From Acinetobacter johnsonii CIP 64.6 (lineage in GTDB: Bacteria; Pseudomonadota; Gammaproteobacteria; Pseudomonadales; Moraxellaceae), in contig NZ_KB849234.1 of NCBI RefSeq assembly GCF_000368045.1, positions 433,102-497,101 of the forward strand: DNA of 64,000 nt, in the 5' to 3' direction. Both the position numbers and the translations under genes were made by a program. This document shows positions 26,997 through 35,909 of this stretch, piece by piece; position 1 is the stretch's first letter; each line of letters begins with the position of its first letter. The notes under the pieces were generated by a model. It was not told the DNA's origin, did no database searches, and saw only the letters and a program-made list of their open reading frames with translations.

Positions 26997-28451
26997 CTAT
27001 CTTTTTAAATCTCCTGTGTTTTTTGGCAACCAATAAGAATGATTCTGCAATAAAATTTCATATCCATCATCAGCTTCTGTAATCATCTCAAATTTGACTT
27101 TTAGAGACTCCACATAAGATACATTATGAAAATATCTTAGCCCATTCTTCACCCAATTTAATACATCTTCCTTATTCTCCAAAGGCTTATCCACCCATTG
27201 GACAATTTCTTTTTCTACTTTATTTTTTCGTTTTTCATTGAAATTTTTTGATTTTTTAAAAGCCAAATAGTCTATAGATGTATCAAAATTTTTATTCAAA
27301 AAATTAATGAACCCTGTTAGTGCAGCAGCCTGACCAGAAAAGTCGATAAGATAGGCTTTTATATGGTTTAAATTAGGTAATGTAGCTCCCGATGCACAAA
27401 CATAGTGCATAAGAGCAACCGCAGGCTTTATTGCCAGTTTTATGGACCGGATACTGGTCTTTCCATCTTTCATTTTTATATCAAGCTCATCTTTATAAGA
27501 TATAACCACATCATAAGCAGTAGAGGGGTGAGGAAGGCTTGAAATCAGTTTTTCTATCTGATCCTGTTGAGAGCAAAAGTCTTTATCCTCTAATGCAACC
27601 TTAATGTGATGGGCTTCATCTAGCCAAGATGCAACCAACTCAAATTTTCTAAGTCCACTGGTTCTTAAAACAGCCAATAACTGTTCTGCTGTAGGAATTG
27701 CATCAAGCCATAATTCTTCAGTTTTGATAAAAAAATGGGTATGTTTATTGATATACAGTGCTGCTTTATTTGCACCAACCTCATCTTCTAACCAAATTAA
27801 ATATTGCTCATATTGAGCCTGTAAGTGTTGGGATTGGAATGCTTTAATATTTCGTCTAGCTTTCTCCCATAGATTCTTATGCCAGTAACAGTTGTTACAT
27901 AGATCAGGACAGCCTGCTGGTATCAAGACATCACATTGCTTGCATTTCTTTTTGGCGTTATTCCTACATTTTTTACAAATCTTAGCTCCTGTATCATCTT
28001 GCTCTAATAAGCGATATTTATGACAAGAGGGACATGTTTCATAATCTCTAGTAGAGCATTTGGGACATACCCTTAAATCATCACCAAATCGTGAAATATG
28101 TGTCAATTTTTGTGATGGTGTATCACACCTCTCACAACGCTCAATTGGGCGAAAATAAACAGAACAGCTATTACAAACCACACCATATTCGGTGAGTGTC
28201 CCTATCGGCTTCTTAGTTTGATTACAGCGAATACAAGGCTGTTTTTTGATGCATTCATTACAAATTGCTTGATCATCATTTTTTGGCAATCTGGCATATT
28301 CACCACATTTTGGACAAGCTCTTTTTTTAAAAATTCGGGCATAACAAGTTGAACAATACTTATCGCCCTTATATCTTTTTTTGAATTTATCTATATCAGC
28401 CCTGTCACAACCACTACAGCCTTCTTTATGGGAAAATTGAGCTAAAGTCAC
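26997..28451 (-). CDS. tnsF: TnsF-like comM target selector
   Basis: 484-residue protein with about a dozen CxxC pairs in the first 190 residues (CSGC, CSTC, CPKC, CNEC, CIRC, CERC, CPSC, CKQC and others), a string of zinc ribbons. A helical C-terminal region (about 195-480) is laid out like a tyrosine recombinase core-binding plus catalytic domain, but I cannot find an Arg-His-Arg-Tyr catalytic set. This matches TnsF, known to guide Tn6022-like elements into comM with an inactivated recombinase domain. I choose GTG 28451: GGGGGG lies six bases upstream and the codon overlaps the tniQ stop as GTGA. A GTG at 28493 has no proper ribosome site. Last gene of the tns operon. Confidence 0.78.
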   Translation of the reverse strand: MTLAQFSHKEGCSGCDRADIDKFKKRYKGDKYCSTCYARIFKKRACPKCGEYARLPKNDDQAICNECIKKQPCIRCNQTKKPIGTLTEYGVVCNSCSVYFRPIERCERCDTPSQKLTHISRFGDDLRVCPKCSTRDYETCPSCHKYRLLEQDDTGAKICKKCRNNAKKKCKQCDVLIPAGCPDLCNNCYWHKNLWEKARRNIKAFQSQHLQAQYEQYLIWLEDEVGANKAALYINKHTHFFIKTEELWLDAIPTAEQLLAVLRTSGLRKFELVASWLDEAHHIKVALEDKDFCSQQDQIEKLISSLPHPSTAYDVVISYKDELDIKMKDGKTSIRSIKLAIKPAVALMHYVCASGATLPNLNHIKAYLIDFSGQAAALTGFINFLNKNFDTSIDYLAFKKSKNFNEKRKNKVEKEIVQWVDKPLENKEDVLNWVKNGLRYFHNVSYVESLKVKFEMITEADDGYEILLQNHSYWLPKNTGDLKR

Positions 28452-29554
28452 CTGTTCCCCCCTTTCTGTAGCTTTCTCAATAGCCTTAACCACTTCCGTT
28501 GTACACTTTTTTTAGATTTGGGTTTACTCATGGCTATGGCGTTATCTTTCGGCAAAATAATCTTAATTGGCTTCAACATTTTATCTTTCATTAGTTGAAG
28601 CTGCGTAGGCAGTTTTTTTCTTTTATCCCAAAAATAAGAATGACTTACATGATATTCTAAAGAGCGATCAACAAATAAATCACAAGGTAATGCCATGATT
28701 TTATTTAAAATTGATAATAATTTTTCACGCTCCTGAACAGACAGAAATTCAAAGGCTACTGGTGTAATAGGATAATCTATATTTAAATCAATATTAAGAC
28801 TTTCAAACATTTGCAAAAGGTTAGGACTCTTCATATTTAAAGGGGATCGAATAAAACTTAACCATATACGAGCAATCTCAAACCACTCTATTGATGAAAT
28901 ATCCTTTTGGTTATATCGCCCAAATTGTGACTCTAAGACCTGATCAGCTTGATGCTGAAATCTTAATGCATCCGTTTCTACTGGACGTTGAATGAGTGTA
29001 CTTAAATCAGCATAGCATGAAGTACAAATTGCTAATGATCCATGCTCTATATCAATTTTTATAGGTTGTAATGTGATTCTGCATTGAGGACAATGATCTA
29101 TTAATATGGTTTTATGAATATCACAGCCACTATGCCACCCCATACGCCACTTGATACGCAAATATGGTGGTGTATGGGTAGAACTTAGACATTGCGTACA
29201 AATTTGACGACCTGACACATTTGAACGATTTCGAATACCTAGAGCCAATATCCAAGGAATACGCTGATTTTTGTTATAATTTTTTGGAATCAAAGCAGGG
29301 AAATAACTGCTTAACATAGTTTTCTGAACTTCATGCTGTTCCACAAAACAATGATTTAACAATATGTCTAATTTTTCTTCATTTAACCCACGATCAATAT
29401 CTATCGTTAATCCTCTCCATTTTTCCCACAAAAGATTCACTAAAGTTAATGGTGAGCAGCCTAAATCCAAAGCAGAACGTATGAGCCAAGAGGAAAATAC
29501 TTCACCCTCTTGAATAGGGGTACGAATATACCAACGTTGTTCTACTTGGTGCAT
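28448..29554 (-). CDS. tniQ: TniQ-family targeting protein
   Basis: 368-residue TniQ (TnsD-related) adaptor that links the target selector to the TnsC filament. It opens with the family signature (YIRTPIQEGEVFSSWLIRSALDLG) and has the zinc motifs ICTQC ... HSGCDIH ... HCPQC and CTSC (about 120-185). It is short compared with Tn7 TnsD (508), as expected where a separate DNA-recognition protein (TnsF) exists. Start has AGGA eight bases upstream; the stop overlaps tnsF as GTGA. Confidence 0.9.
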   Translation of the reverse strand: MHQVEQRWYIRTPIQEGEVFSSWLIRSALDLGCSPLTLVNLLWEKWRGLTIDIDRGLNEEKLDILLNHCFVEQHEVQKTMLSSYFPALIPKNYNKNQRIPWILALGIRNRSNVSGRQICTQCLSSTHTPPYLRIKWRMGWHSGCDIHKTILIDHCPQCRITLQPIKIDIEHGSLAICTSCYADLSTLIQRPVETDALRFQHQADQVLESQFGRYNQKDISSIEWFEIARIWLSFIRSPLNMKSPNLLQMFESLNIDLNIDYPITPVAFEFLSVQEREKLLSILNKIMALPCDLFVDRSLEYHVSHSYFWDKRKKLPTQLQLMKDKMLKPIKIILPKDNAIAMSKPKSKKSVQRKWLRLLRKLQKGGNR

Positions 29555-29582
29555 GGCTATTTTCCTATGAAAAGTAGAATAC

Positions 29583-30503
29583 CTAAACCATGTTAAGATT
29601 TATATTTCTAATATTCCTCATACCCTCGGTTGGTTTAAGCCATTTAAATTTATTAACAATTTCTTCGGTAATTTCTTCATTACCTTTTACGATTGCCTCT
29701 TTAGCACACTCAATCAACAATCTGTTTAAGTCACCAAAATTCCCACCTGAAATTTCAAATATAAGGGTGGCAAGTCTTTGAGATGCTAGATCAGAACGTT
29801 TCTTTAAAGGCAATAATCGTACATAACTTAATAATAGTCTTAGAAAATCCTGATTCAGTTCCCATTTAGGCAACATTGCTACATCAAAACGGCTTGCATA
29901 TTGAGCATCGGTATGTAGAATCGTAACTGCTTCACGAGTACCGACGCCAACGATATTCAGACTTAGATCATTACTTAGATTCTTTAAGGTATTCATCACT
30001 TCGGAAAGAAGTTTGGTAGAACCTGTTAAACAATTATGGATTTCATCAATAATCAACATTTTTGTTTCATACTTCCGCATTAGATGGACAGCTTGATTCC
30101 GTAACTTTGCTTCAGGATCAGTAGGACGAAATGGGACAAAGAAATGATTCAATATATTGATATAGAATTCTTTTACATTCGCTTTAGCAGGGGCTAATAT
30201 GGTTAAAACAGGTTTTTTTACAGACAGCAGCTCCATATCTATGTCATTCACTGTTTTGGTGTAATGCTGCTTTGTGAATTCGTGGATAATGGTCGTTTTA
30301 CCCATATTAGAATCACCCACAATCAATAAACATTCTGGGCGAAGCTTCCTAGGGCGATTCAACAGATCAGTTAAAGTATCCAAAATAGTGACCGCTTTTT
30401 TATAACCAATCCAACGATCAGAAAATAAAATATTGATACGATCACTATCACTTAGAGACATGACTTCAAGTACATCATCTGCAAGATGTTCATATTTTTG
30501 CAT
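29583..30503 (-). CDS. tnsC: Transposition regulator ATPase TnsC (TniB-like)
   Basis: 306-residue AAA+ ATPase that polymerises on target DNA and activates TnsAB. Walker A GDSNMGKTT (residues 63-71), Walker B MLIIDEIHN (149-157), then sensor-type VGVGTREA. Length is close to TniB and much shorter than Tn7 TnsC (555). Starts two bases after the tnsB stop and is followed by tniQ after 28 bases. Confidence 0.93.
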   Translation of the reverse strand: MQKYEHLADDVLEVMSLSDSDRINILFSDRWIGYKKAVTILDTLTDLLNRPRKLRPECLLIVGDSNMGKTTIIHEFTKQHYTKTVNDIDMELLSVKKPVLTILAPAKANVKEFYINILNHFFVPFRPTDPEAKLRNQAVHLMRKYETKMLIIDEIHNCLTGSTKLLSEVMNTLKNLSNDLSLNIVGVGTREAVTILHTDAQYASRFDVAMLPKWELNQDFLRLLLSYVRLLPLKKRSDLASQRLATLIFEISGGNFGDLNRLLIECAKEAIVKGNEEITEEIVNKFKWLKPTEGMRNIRNINLNMV

Positions 30504-30505
30504 TA

Positions 30506-32422
30506 TTATCCCCTTAAATCTTCAAATGCCGTCAATGGAATACTCCATAAATCATTAGTCGGCTGAACACTGTTTTCGACAATAGATGGTTTTTCAGGTT
30601 CATTTTTTACAGATAAATGATGTGTTGCTTTTGCATTTTCCTTTTTACGTTGATTTACTCTCCGTTGCTTCCGAGTCAGACTACGGGATTGTTTCAATTG
30701 CTCTCGTAAATGAAGAATTGCCTGATAAATCTCATCCTGATTTTGATTATCATGTTGCTCGCCACGAAGATATTTCTGCACTTGTTTGTATTCAAATAAG
30801 CTAATTGGTGGTATTTCTCGCTTAGCAGTAGGCACTTTAAAATATGTATTGGACAGAGGTTCATAAAACCAAATAAGAGAAATATCCCTTGGATCACGTT
30901 TAAACAAAAATTTCTTTTTTCTCTTTTTATTTACATCTTCGGGATCAACACAATTAACCCATTGTCGTAAACAATCAGCAAAATAAAATAGATTGTCTTT
31001 CTGTACACCTACACGTTGAATTGTTGATTCAAATTCGGGAAGGAAATCAATAAATAATGTATCTTCATCCGAAACTCTCTCTTTTAAACCTGTTCCAACA
31101 CTAGTTTTTGTTCCCCAAACACCATCTTGCCACTTCTGTAAAGGTGACATACCGAGTTTGGAGTGTTTCTTTTGGTGATAAACTTTAGTGATCCAATAAA
31201 CAATATAATATTCTAGTTCTTTTAGTGTCATACAGGCATGACCTGCTGAATTATAGGTTCCACGTTCTTGGATATTCGAGAAGGTTGTACCATCCAAGAT
31301 GTGCATTTCAATGTTAACAACACCAATCAAACGTTCGATATGTCCACCAAACCTTGCCCCACCAATCGGACGAAACTCCCAATGAATCCCATATTTTAAG
31401 CAAGCTCGACTGATATGGTTAGTTCTAAAGTCAGGACCATTATCTGTATGTATAGAATCCATAAGACCTTCAACTTGCCAATCAGCATCTATATCCAATT
31501 CAATTAGCTTCCGTTTTTTTGACAAAATACTGGAAGCAATACACATGGCAACAGATGTTGCACTGGGGGCTTCTAAGGACAAGTAATAACCGACCACCAT
31601 TCGAGTATTTATATCAATAGCTAATGTTAGAAATGGTCGTCCAATCGCCTCTCTAAATTCATCATCAACAATTTCAATATCTAGTGGAGTGTGGTCTACC
31701 TGTACATATGCCAAGGGATAATCAGCATTAGGAAACTCACCAGCAGCAGATGCATACTTATCTTGTGCTGCTTTAGAACCATGACGAGCCTTAATCACCA
31801 TATAATCGTTTAATGCTTCTATTTTTCTACGAATTGAATTGTCATGGGGTGCTTCTAGTTTAAGGCGAGAACATTCTGCTTTAATAAAATCTATAGTTTT
31901 TGCAATACTAGGCTTTCTGGCATTGAGATATTCCTCTTGAATACCTTGGTTAATAATATTCATAATTTGAGGAGACAACCTAGACTTCTTGGTCGTCCAA
32001 CCTCTCTTTTTAGGAACTAACACTAAGATAGAATTATTTTCTCTAAAATCTTTTAACCATTTCCATAAGGTGGAACGGTTAATGCCATATTCACTTGCTC
32101 GTTGCTCGACTAATTCGGTTGTTGAATACTTAATCAACGGCTTGATGATTTCATAACGATGTAAAGCTATTTTCCACGCTTCATGCGTAATATCCCAATC
32201 ACCTTTATTTATATCTTTAGTTTGGTTATTTTCAGCTTCAAATACTTGTAGAGAATCTGCACTTACTTGTAAACAACGCACAGAATCTAAACTAGAAATC
32301 ACGATATCGTTGGCATTCAAAACATTAGCAATCTTATACGGTTGCCCTTCATACTTAACAATTACATTTGGTTTGAGTATGATCCGACTTCGGTCAATAC
32401 TTACAGTATCAGTCTGAACCAT
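30506..32422 (-). CDS. tnsB: DDE transposase TnsB
   Basis: 638-residue DDE transposase that binds the end repeats and joins 3' ends to the target. An N-terminal helix-turn-helix region (about 90-210) precedes the integrase core with D243 (VQVDHTPLD), D327 (HTDNGPDF) and E363 (HIERLIG), the last two 35 residues apart, the classic DD35E spacing. A Mu-type beta-barrel follows and a basic tail rich in R, K and Q ends the protein, as in TnsC-binding tails. Overlaps the tnsA 3' end by 14 bases. All catalytic residues are present. Confidence 0.96.
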   Translation of the reverse strand: MVQTDTVSIDRSRIILKPNVIVKYEGQPYKIANVLNANDIVISSLDSVRCLQVSADSLQVFEAENNQTKDINKGDWDITHEAWKIALHRYEIIKPLIKYSTTELVEQRASEYGINRSTLWKWLKDFRENNSILVLVPKKRGWTTKKSRLSPQIMNIINQGIQEEYLNARKPSIAKTIDFIKAECSRLKLEAPHDNSIRRKIEALNDYMVIKARHGSKAAQDKYASAAGEFPNADYPLAYVQVDHTPLDIEIVDDEFREAIGRPFLTLAIDINTRMVVGYYLSLEAPSATSVAMCIASSILSKKRKLIELDIDADWQVEGLMDSIHTDNGPDFRTNHISRACLKYGIHWEFRPIGGARFGGHIERLIGVVNIEMHILDGTTFSNIQERGTYNSAGHACMTLKELEYYIVYWITKVYHQKKHSKLGMSPLQKWQDGVWGTKTSVGTGLKERVSDEDTLFIDFLPEFESTIQRVGVQKDNLFYFADCLRQWVNCVDPEDVNKKRKKKFLFKRDPRDISLIWFYEPLSNTYFKVPTAKREIPPISLFEYKQVQKYLRGEQHDNQNQDEIYQAILHLREQLKQSRSLTRKQRRVNQRKKENAKATHHLSVKNEPEKPSIVENSVQPTNDLWSIPLTAFEDLRG

Positions 32423-33134
32423 TTAAAAATCTCCTTGTAAGCACATCATCTTGATTTGTCCAAATCACCGTCTCTGCTGTTAAGGGGCAATATAAATCAC
32501 ACATGATTTTTCGTTTTGCGACCAATGCCCATACTTGATGAATACCTCGAAGAATATTAGTTTTATCCTTAAAAATATGTGCCGGTAATTGATTAATAGT
32601 CGATTGACCAAGACTATCTAAAGTCTCAATTAAAGTTTGTTCATCATAGACATCCACATGAGAACGTCTAAATCTTTTCAAAAAATTAATATTTTCCCAA
32701 TACTGATCATATAACCTTGATTCATTTATAATCTTGAATTTCCAACCTTTTTCTTTAGCAAAAGTATGAGCCGCCTTAAATTTTGGCTTTAATTTATCCC
32801 AATCTTCTATAAGTTTCTTTCTAGGTTTTATTTCTATTAACAGTGGACAGGGAATTTCCTCAAAATCACCACAATTTGCACTGGAAAACTGTACGAGGAA
32901 ATCAGGAGTATAAGTGGATTCATTACCCAACTCTGTTATATATGGGATGGTAATAGGCTGGCTTACGATATCTATGACATTGCTATTGAATTCTTGCCTA
33001 ATCAAAAAATCACGCTCAAGAGTAGATTCACACCAAATCGTCTTTTCCCCTCTAAAAGCATAATTTACTGAAATACTCCCATATACAGTTTGGGATTTCC
33101 TAACTGGGGAATATTCATCACTGATTCTTTTCAT
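32409..33134 (-). CDS. tnsA: TnsA endonuclease
   Basis: 241-residue TnsA, the restriction-endonuclease-fold subunit that cuts the 5' strands so the element moves by cut-and-paste. Catalytic acidic residues are in STLERDF (E40), YTPDFLV (D78) and the IEIKPRK motif (E101, K103). A C-terminal helical domain follows. I choose ATG 33134, which has AGAGG six bases upstream; 17 more codons upstream are open. The leader begins about 18 bases from an end-binding site, so TnsB bound at the right end could repress the operon (inference). Confidence 0.93.
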   Translation of the reverse strand: MKRISDEYSPVRKSQTVYGSISVNYAFRGEKTIWCESTLERDFLIRQEFNSNVIDIVSQPITIPYITELGNESTYTPDFLVQFSSANCGDFEEIPCPLLIEIKPRKKLIEDWDKLKPKFKAAHTFAKEKGWKFKIINESRLYDQYWENINFLKRFRRSHVDVYDEQTLIETLDSLGQSTINQLPAHIFKDKTNILRGIHQVWALVAKRKIMCDLYCPLTAETVIWTNQDDVLTRRFLNGSD

Positions 33135-33152
33135 AGAATGCCTCTTACAGCC

Positions 33153-33281
33153 ACTCGTGCGTATTTGTGTAAATTTGCAAGCCACTCTTGCTTATTACTG
33201 TCATTACTCTAATCTATTTGTGTAATTTTAGAGTGGCAACCTATTGTTTTCTTATCATGACACTCTTATCTATTGCTGTAA
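33153..33281 (-). repeat. Right-end transposase binding sites (four 20-mers)
   Basis: Read inward from the right tip: TTACAGCAATAGATAAGAGT (33262-33281), TTACACAAATAGATTAGAGT (33206-33225), TGACAGTAATAAGCAAGAGT (33184-33203, degenerate) and TTACACAAATACGCACGAGT (33153-33172). Common core ACA..AATA.....GAGT. Four copies at the tnsA end and fewer at the other end repeat the left/right asymmetry of Tn7, marking this as the right end. Confidence 0.88.
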
Positions 33282-33287
33282 ATGACA

Positions 33288-33292
33288 GCGGG
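33288..33292 (+). repeat. Target site duplication, right copy (GCGGG)
   Basis: Five bases directly after the tip ...AATGACA, identical to 19092-19096. Confidence 0.95.
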
Positions 33293-33940
33293 TCACAACC
33301 CAAACCCGGTGAAATTACTTTGGCACATAAAGGCGTGCTGTTTTTAGATGAACTACCAGAGTTTGACCGCAAGGTTTTAGAGGTTTTAAGACAGCCGATT
33401 GAAGCCAAAGAGATTGTGATTTCGCGTGCTTCACGGCAGATCACCTTTCCAGCCAATTTCCAACTAATTGCCGCAATGAATCCGTGTCCCTGTGGTTATG
33501 CGTTTAATCAAGATAGCCGTTGTCAGTGCTCAGCCGAGGCGATTAAACGCTACCAAAACCGCATTTCAGGGCCGTTACTGGATCGGATTGATTTACATAT
33601 TGATGTACCACCCTTGCATGCTTCTGAATTGCAGGACACACAAGTCGTAGAAGACTCGGCAACTGTACGTGAGCGCGTGATTCAAGCTTATCAATGGCAA
33701 ATGCAGCGCCAAGCTTGTCTCAATATGGCCTTATCACCCAAACAACTGGAACAGTTTGCGCCACTCAATGAACAAGCCGCGCTGATCTTTGAAAAGGCAC
33801 AACAGCGCTTAAACTTATCTGCTCGGGGGTATCACCGTATTTTAAGAGTGGCCAGAACCATTGCCGACTTAGCGCAGTCTGAACAGATTCAAACAGGCCA
33901 CTTAACCGAAGCCCTGTCTTATCGTGGGCAACATCACTAA
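33293..33940 (+). pseudogene. comM: comM 3' part, downstream of the transposon
   Basis: C-terminal 215 codons of ComM, continuing exactly from codon 280 of the 5' part. It holds Walker B GVLFLDELPEF, the sensor region IAAMNPCPCGY with its cysteine motif, arginine finger region RISGPLLDRIDLHI and the C-terminal RGYHRILRVARTIADL lid. An open frame runs back into the transposon end to ATG 33188, so a chance fusion could be translated, but no ribosome site is evident. Confidence 0.95.
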
Positions 33941-33993
33941 AACGGCTGACTGTTCATAAAAACTGACAAGTTAGAGCGAAATCCCATCGCCGA

Positions 33994-34029
33994 TAAAAAA
34001 AGCCCACTCGATTGGAGTGGGCTTTTTTA
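33994..34029. terminator. Bidirectional terminator between comM and the TorF porin
   Basis: Stem AGCCCACTC-GATTG-GAGTGGGCT with A run before and T run after; serves convergent genes on both strands. Confidence 0.93.
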
Positions 34030-34048
34030 TATTTAAGCAGCGTACAGC

Positions 34049-34792
34049 TTAGAACTCATACTTCAAACCGAAGACAACTTTGTTCTTTTGTTTTACGTCC
34101 GCACGGTCATAACCACCCAAGGTGTAATTCATACTTGCGGTTAAACCTGTTTCAGCTAAAGGTTTGCTCACGCCCACATCAAAATGACGGAAACCAAAAC
34201 TCTCCGTCGTCCCTAATGCTTCTTCATAATCGCCAGAGTCTTGATAAGCATATAAGCCCAATGCCGTATCTAAGCTGAAATCATTCGGCAATGGATAACT
34301 ATAAGTTGCCTTAATATAAGTATCACCCGCGTTACTCCAAGTGGTATCTTCCAGTAAAGTCTGTACAGTGACGCCAAAGTCTTTGTAGCTTAAGCCAAGC
34401 AAAGTTTCAAAACCGTTGGTATCTGAATTATCTGTTTCATAGTAATAATAATAAGTCGTACCAATAGTATAGCCGAGATCATCATTAATTGAGCCGTTAT
34501 AGCCCGCGTAGAAATTGTTTTCAAAGGCATCACGGCCTTCTTCAACCAATGAATAACCCAGTGTAGAACCCCACCAACCTGCATAAAAACCAGATGCGTG
34601 GCTGTAATCTAAACCACCTTGAATAGTCGCATCTTCATTTTCAGGCGTATTGGTAATACCACGTAAGTTATAACTAGAAAAAACCCCAATATTCCCTGAC
34701 ACAGAATGAACGGACGTTGCTTCATCTGCATAAGTGAATGTAGAAGCTGCAGCTACCACAGCTAAAGATAATGCCTTAAGTGCAAATTTCAT
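34049..34792 (-). CDS. TorF-family putative porin
   Basis: 247-residue outer-membrane beta-barrel of the TorF/Gcw_chp group. Signal peptide MKFALKALSLAVVAAAS to FTYA; the mature part has the family pattern SGNIGVFSSYNLRGI, SHASGFYAGWWGS and a terminal aromatic strand VVFGLKYEF. ATG 34792 with a G-rich site upstream is chosen over ATG 34810. A paralogue (35139-35909) lies upstream on the same strand. Substrate unknown. Confidence 0.85.
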   Translation of the reverse strand: MKFALKALSLAVVAAASTFTYADEATSVHSVSGNIGVFSSYNLRGITNTPENEDATIQGGLDYSHASGFYAGWWGSTLGYSLVEEGRDAFENNFYAGYNGSINDDLGYTIGTTYYYYYETDNSDTNGFETLLGLSYKDFGVTVQTLLEDTTWSNAGDTYIKATYSYPLPNDFSLDTALGLYAYQDSGDYEEALGTTESFGFRHFDVGVSKPLAETGLTASMNYTLGGYDRADVKQKNKVVFGLKYEF

Positions 34793-35138
34793 GGTTTGAT
34801 TCCCCCACATCGTATCCGACGTCTTTTGGTTATTTCGATAAACTCATGTAGGTAGTAGCAATAGCTATGCCACATTCAATTCAACATCAGATACACCTTT
34901 TACAAAATCATTATAAATAATTGTTTTTATTAAAATTATTTAAAATATAAAAAATTGAGCTCGCACTCAACTTGATCGTTAAACCTCTTCGCGGTGAATT
35001 GAAGCCAAGCCCATCAAGCAAACATAATTGTTTACAATATGCGCTATTTTGAGACTCATCTTTGGAAGGTACGTTTTTAAGTGCATAAAAAAAGTGCATC
35101 CCCAACCGATCTGGATGCACTTTTCATATCTACAACAT
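34793..35138. other. Gap between the two TorF-type genes
   Basis: No gene. Contains the promoter side of the downstream porin and the terminator of the upstream one at 35087-35124. Confidence 0.6.
35087..35124 (-). terminator. Terminator after the second TorF-type gene
   Basis: Arms AAAAGTGCATCC and GGATGCACTTTT with a run of T on the minus strand. Confidence 0.88.
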
Positions 35139-35909
35139 TTAAAAGTTGTAAGTTAAACCCAGCACCAGATGGTCCTCTAAATCCTCGCCCATACGATTAT
35201 GCACACCATAAATATAATCCGCAGACATCTCGATCCCTGTCTCTGCAAAGGGCCTACTCAGGCCTAAGCGAACTTCATTAACAGTAAAGTTCTTCTCTGT
35301 AGTGAGTATGGCATCATCATGCTGACGATAAATCGATGCACCAATTGAACTATTGAATTGAAAGTGTTGTGGAAGAGCATAATGATGTGCAAGGCTTAAA
35401 TAAGTATCGCCCGCGTTGGCATAGCTCACATCCACTAAAGCCACCGTGACGCCTACATCAAAGTCTTTATAGCTCAGACTATTTACAAATTCCGCTCCAG
35501 TTGTACTTCGGCGTTCTGTGCGATCCTCACTATAGACCGAGCCGCCATCATTATATAAATAAGTCACAATATGCGAGCGGTAGCTTAAATCTGGACTGAG
35601 TGCGCCTGCATACCCCATATAAAAATCATGCTCAACACCGTGATCTTTACTGATATCCGCTGCATCATAATTCAGTGTTGAAGCCCAATAACCAGCATAT
35701 AGACCAGATGCATGTTCATATTCAAGCCCTGCTTGTAGGGTAGGCTGATCATTTTCAATACCCCCACGATAAATATACTGACTGAGCACAGCAAGGCTTC
35801 CACTGAGTCCACCTTCTGAACTTTGTTGCTGTGGCTCACTTGCGTTGACCAACATACTGCCAGTGGAAAAAATTAAAAATAGTGCAATTTTATGTGAATT
35901 CTTATGCAT
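35139..35909 (-). CDS. TorF-family putative porin, second copy
   Basis: 256-residue paralogue of the neighbouring porin. Signal peptide ends near LVNASEP; shared motifs are LSQYIYRGGIEN, YEHASGLYAGYWAS, YKDFDVGVTVALVD, YANAGDTYLSL and the terminal LVLGLTYNF. Separate terminators show the two copies are transcribed independently. Function unknown. Confidence 0.85.
   Translation of the reverse strand: MHKNSHKIALFLIFSTGSMLVNASEPQQQSSEGGLSGSLAVLSQYIYRGGIENDQPTLQAGLEYEHASGLYAGYWASTLNYDAADISKDHGVEHDFYMGYAGALSPDLSYRSHIVTYLYNDGGSVYSEDRTERRSTTGAEFVNSLSYKDFDVGVTVALVDVSYANAGDTYLSLAHHYALPQHFQFNSSIGASIYRQHDDAILTTEKNFTVNEVRLGLSRPFAETGIEMSADYIYGVHNRMGEDLEDHLVLGLTYNF

Larger units (their letters stand above)
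19097..33287. mobile_element. Tn7-like transposon of the Tn6022 type inserted in comM
   Basis: A 14191-bp element with TGTCAG/TGTCAT tips, 5-bp GCGGG target duplication and multiple 20-bp end repeats. The right part holds tnsA, tnsB, tnsC, tniQ and a TnsF-like gene reading leftward; the left part holds cargo and a TnsE-like gene. comM is the known target of Tn6022/AbaR-type elements. Composition is clearly more AT-rich than flanking genes. All transposition genes look intact, so it may be mobile. Cargo: a CBASS pair, a detoxification set, one unknown gene. No resistance gene or integron. Confidence 0.96.

Noticed and set aside
26997..28451. CRISPR-associated transposon
   Set aside because: The element has tniQ and tnsABC, but no cas genes or repeat array; the extra gene fits TnsF.
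19097..33287. AbaR-type antibiotic resistance island
   Set aside because: The insertion site matches, but no integron, IS26, tetracycline, sulfonamide or heavy-metal genes occur in the element.
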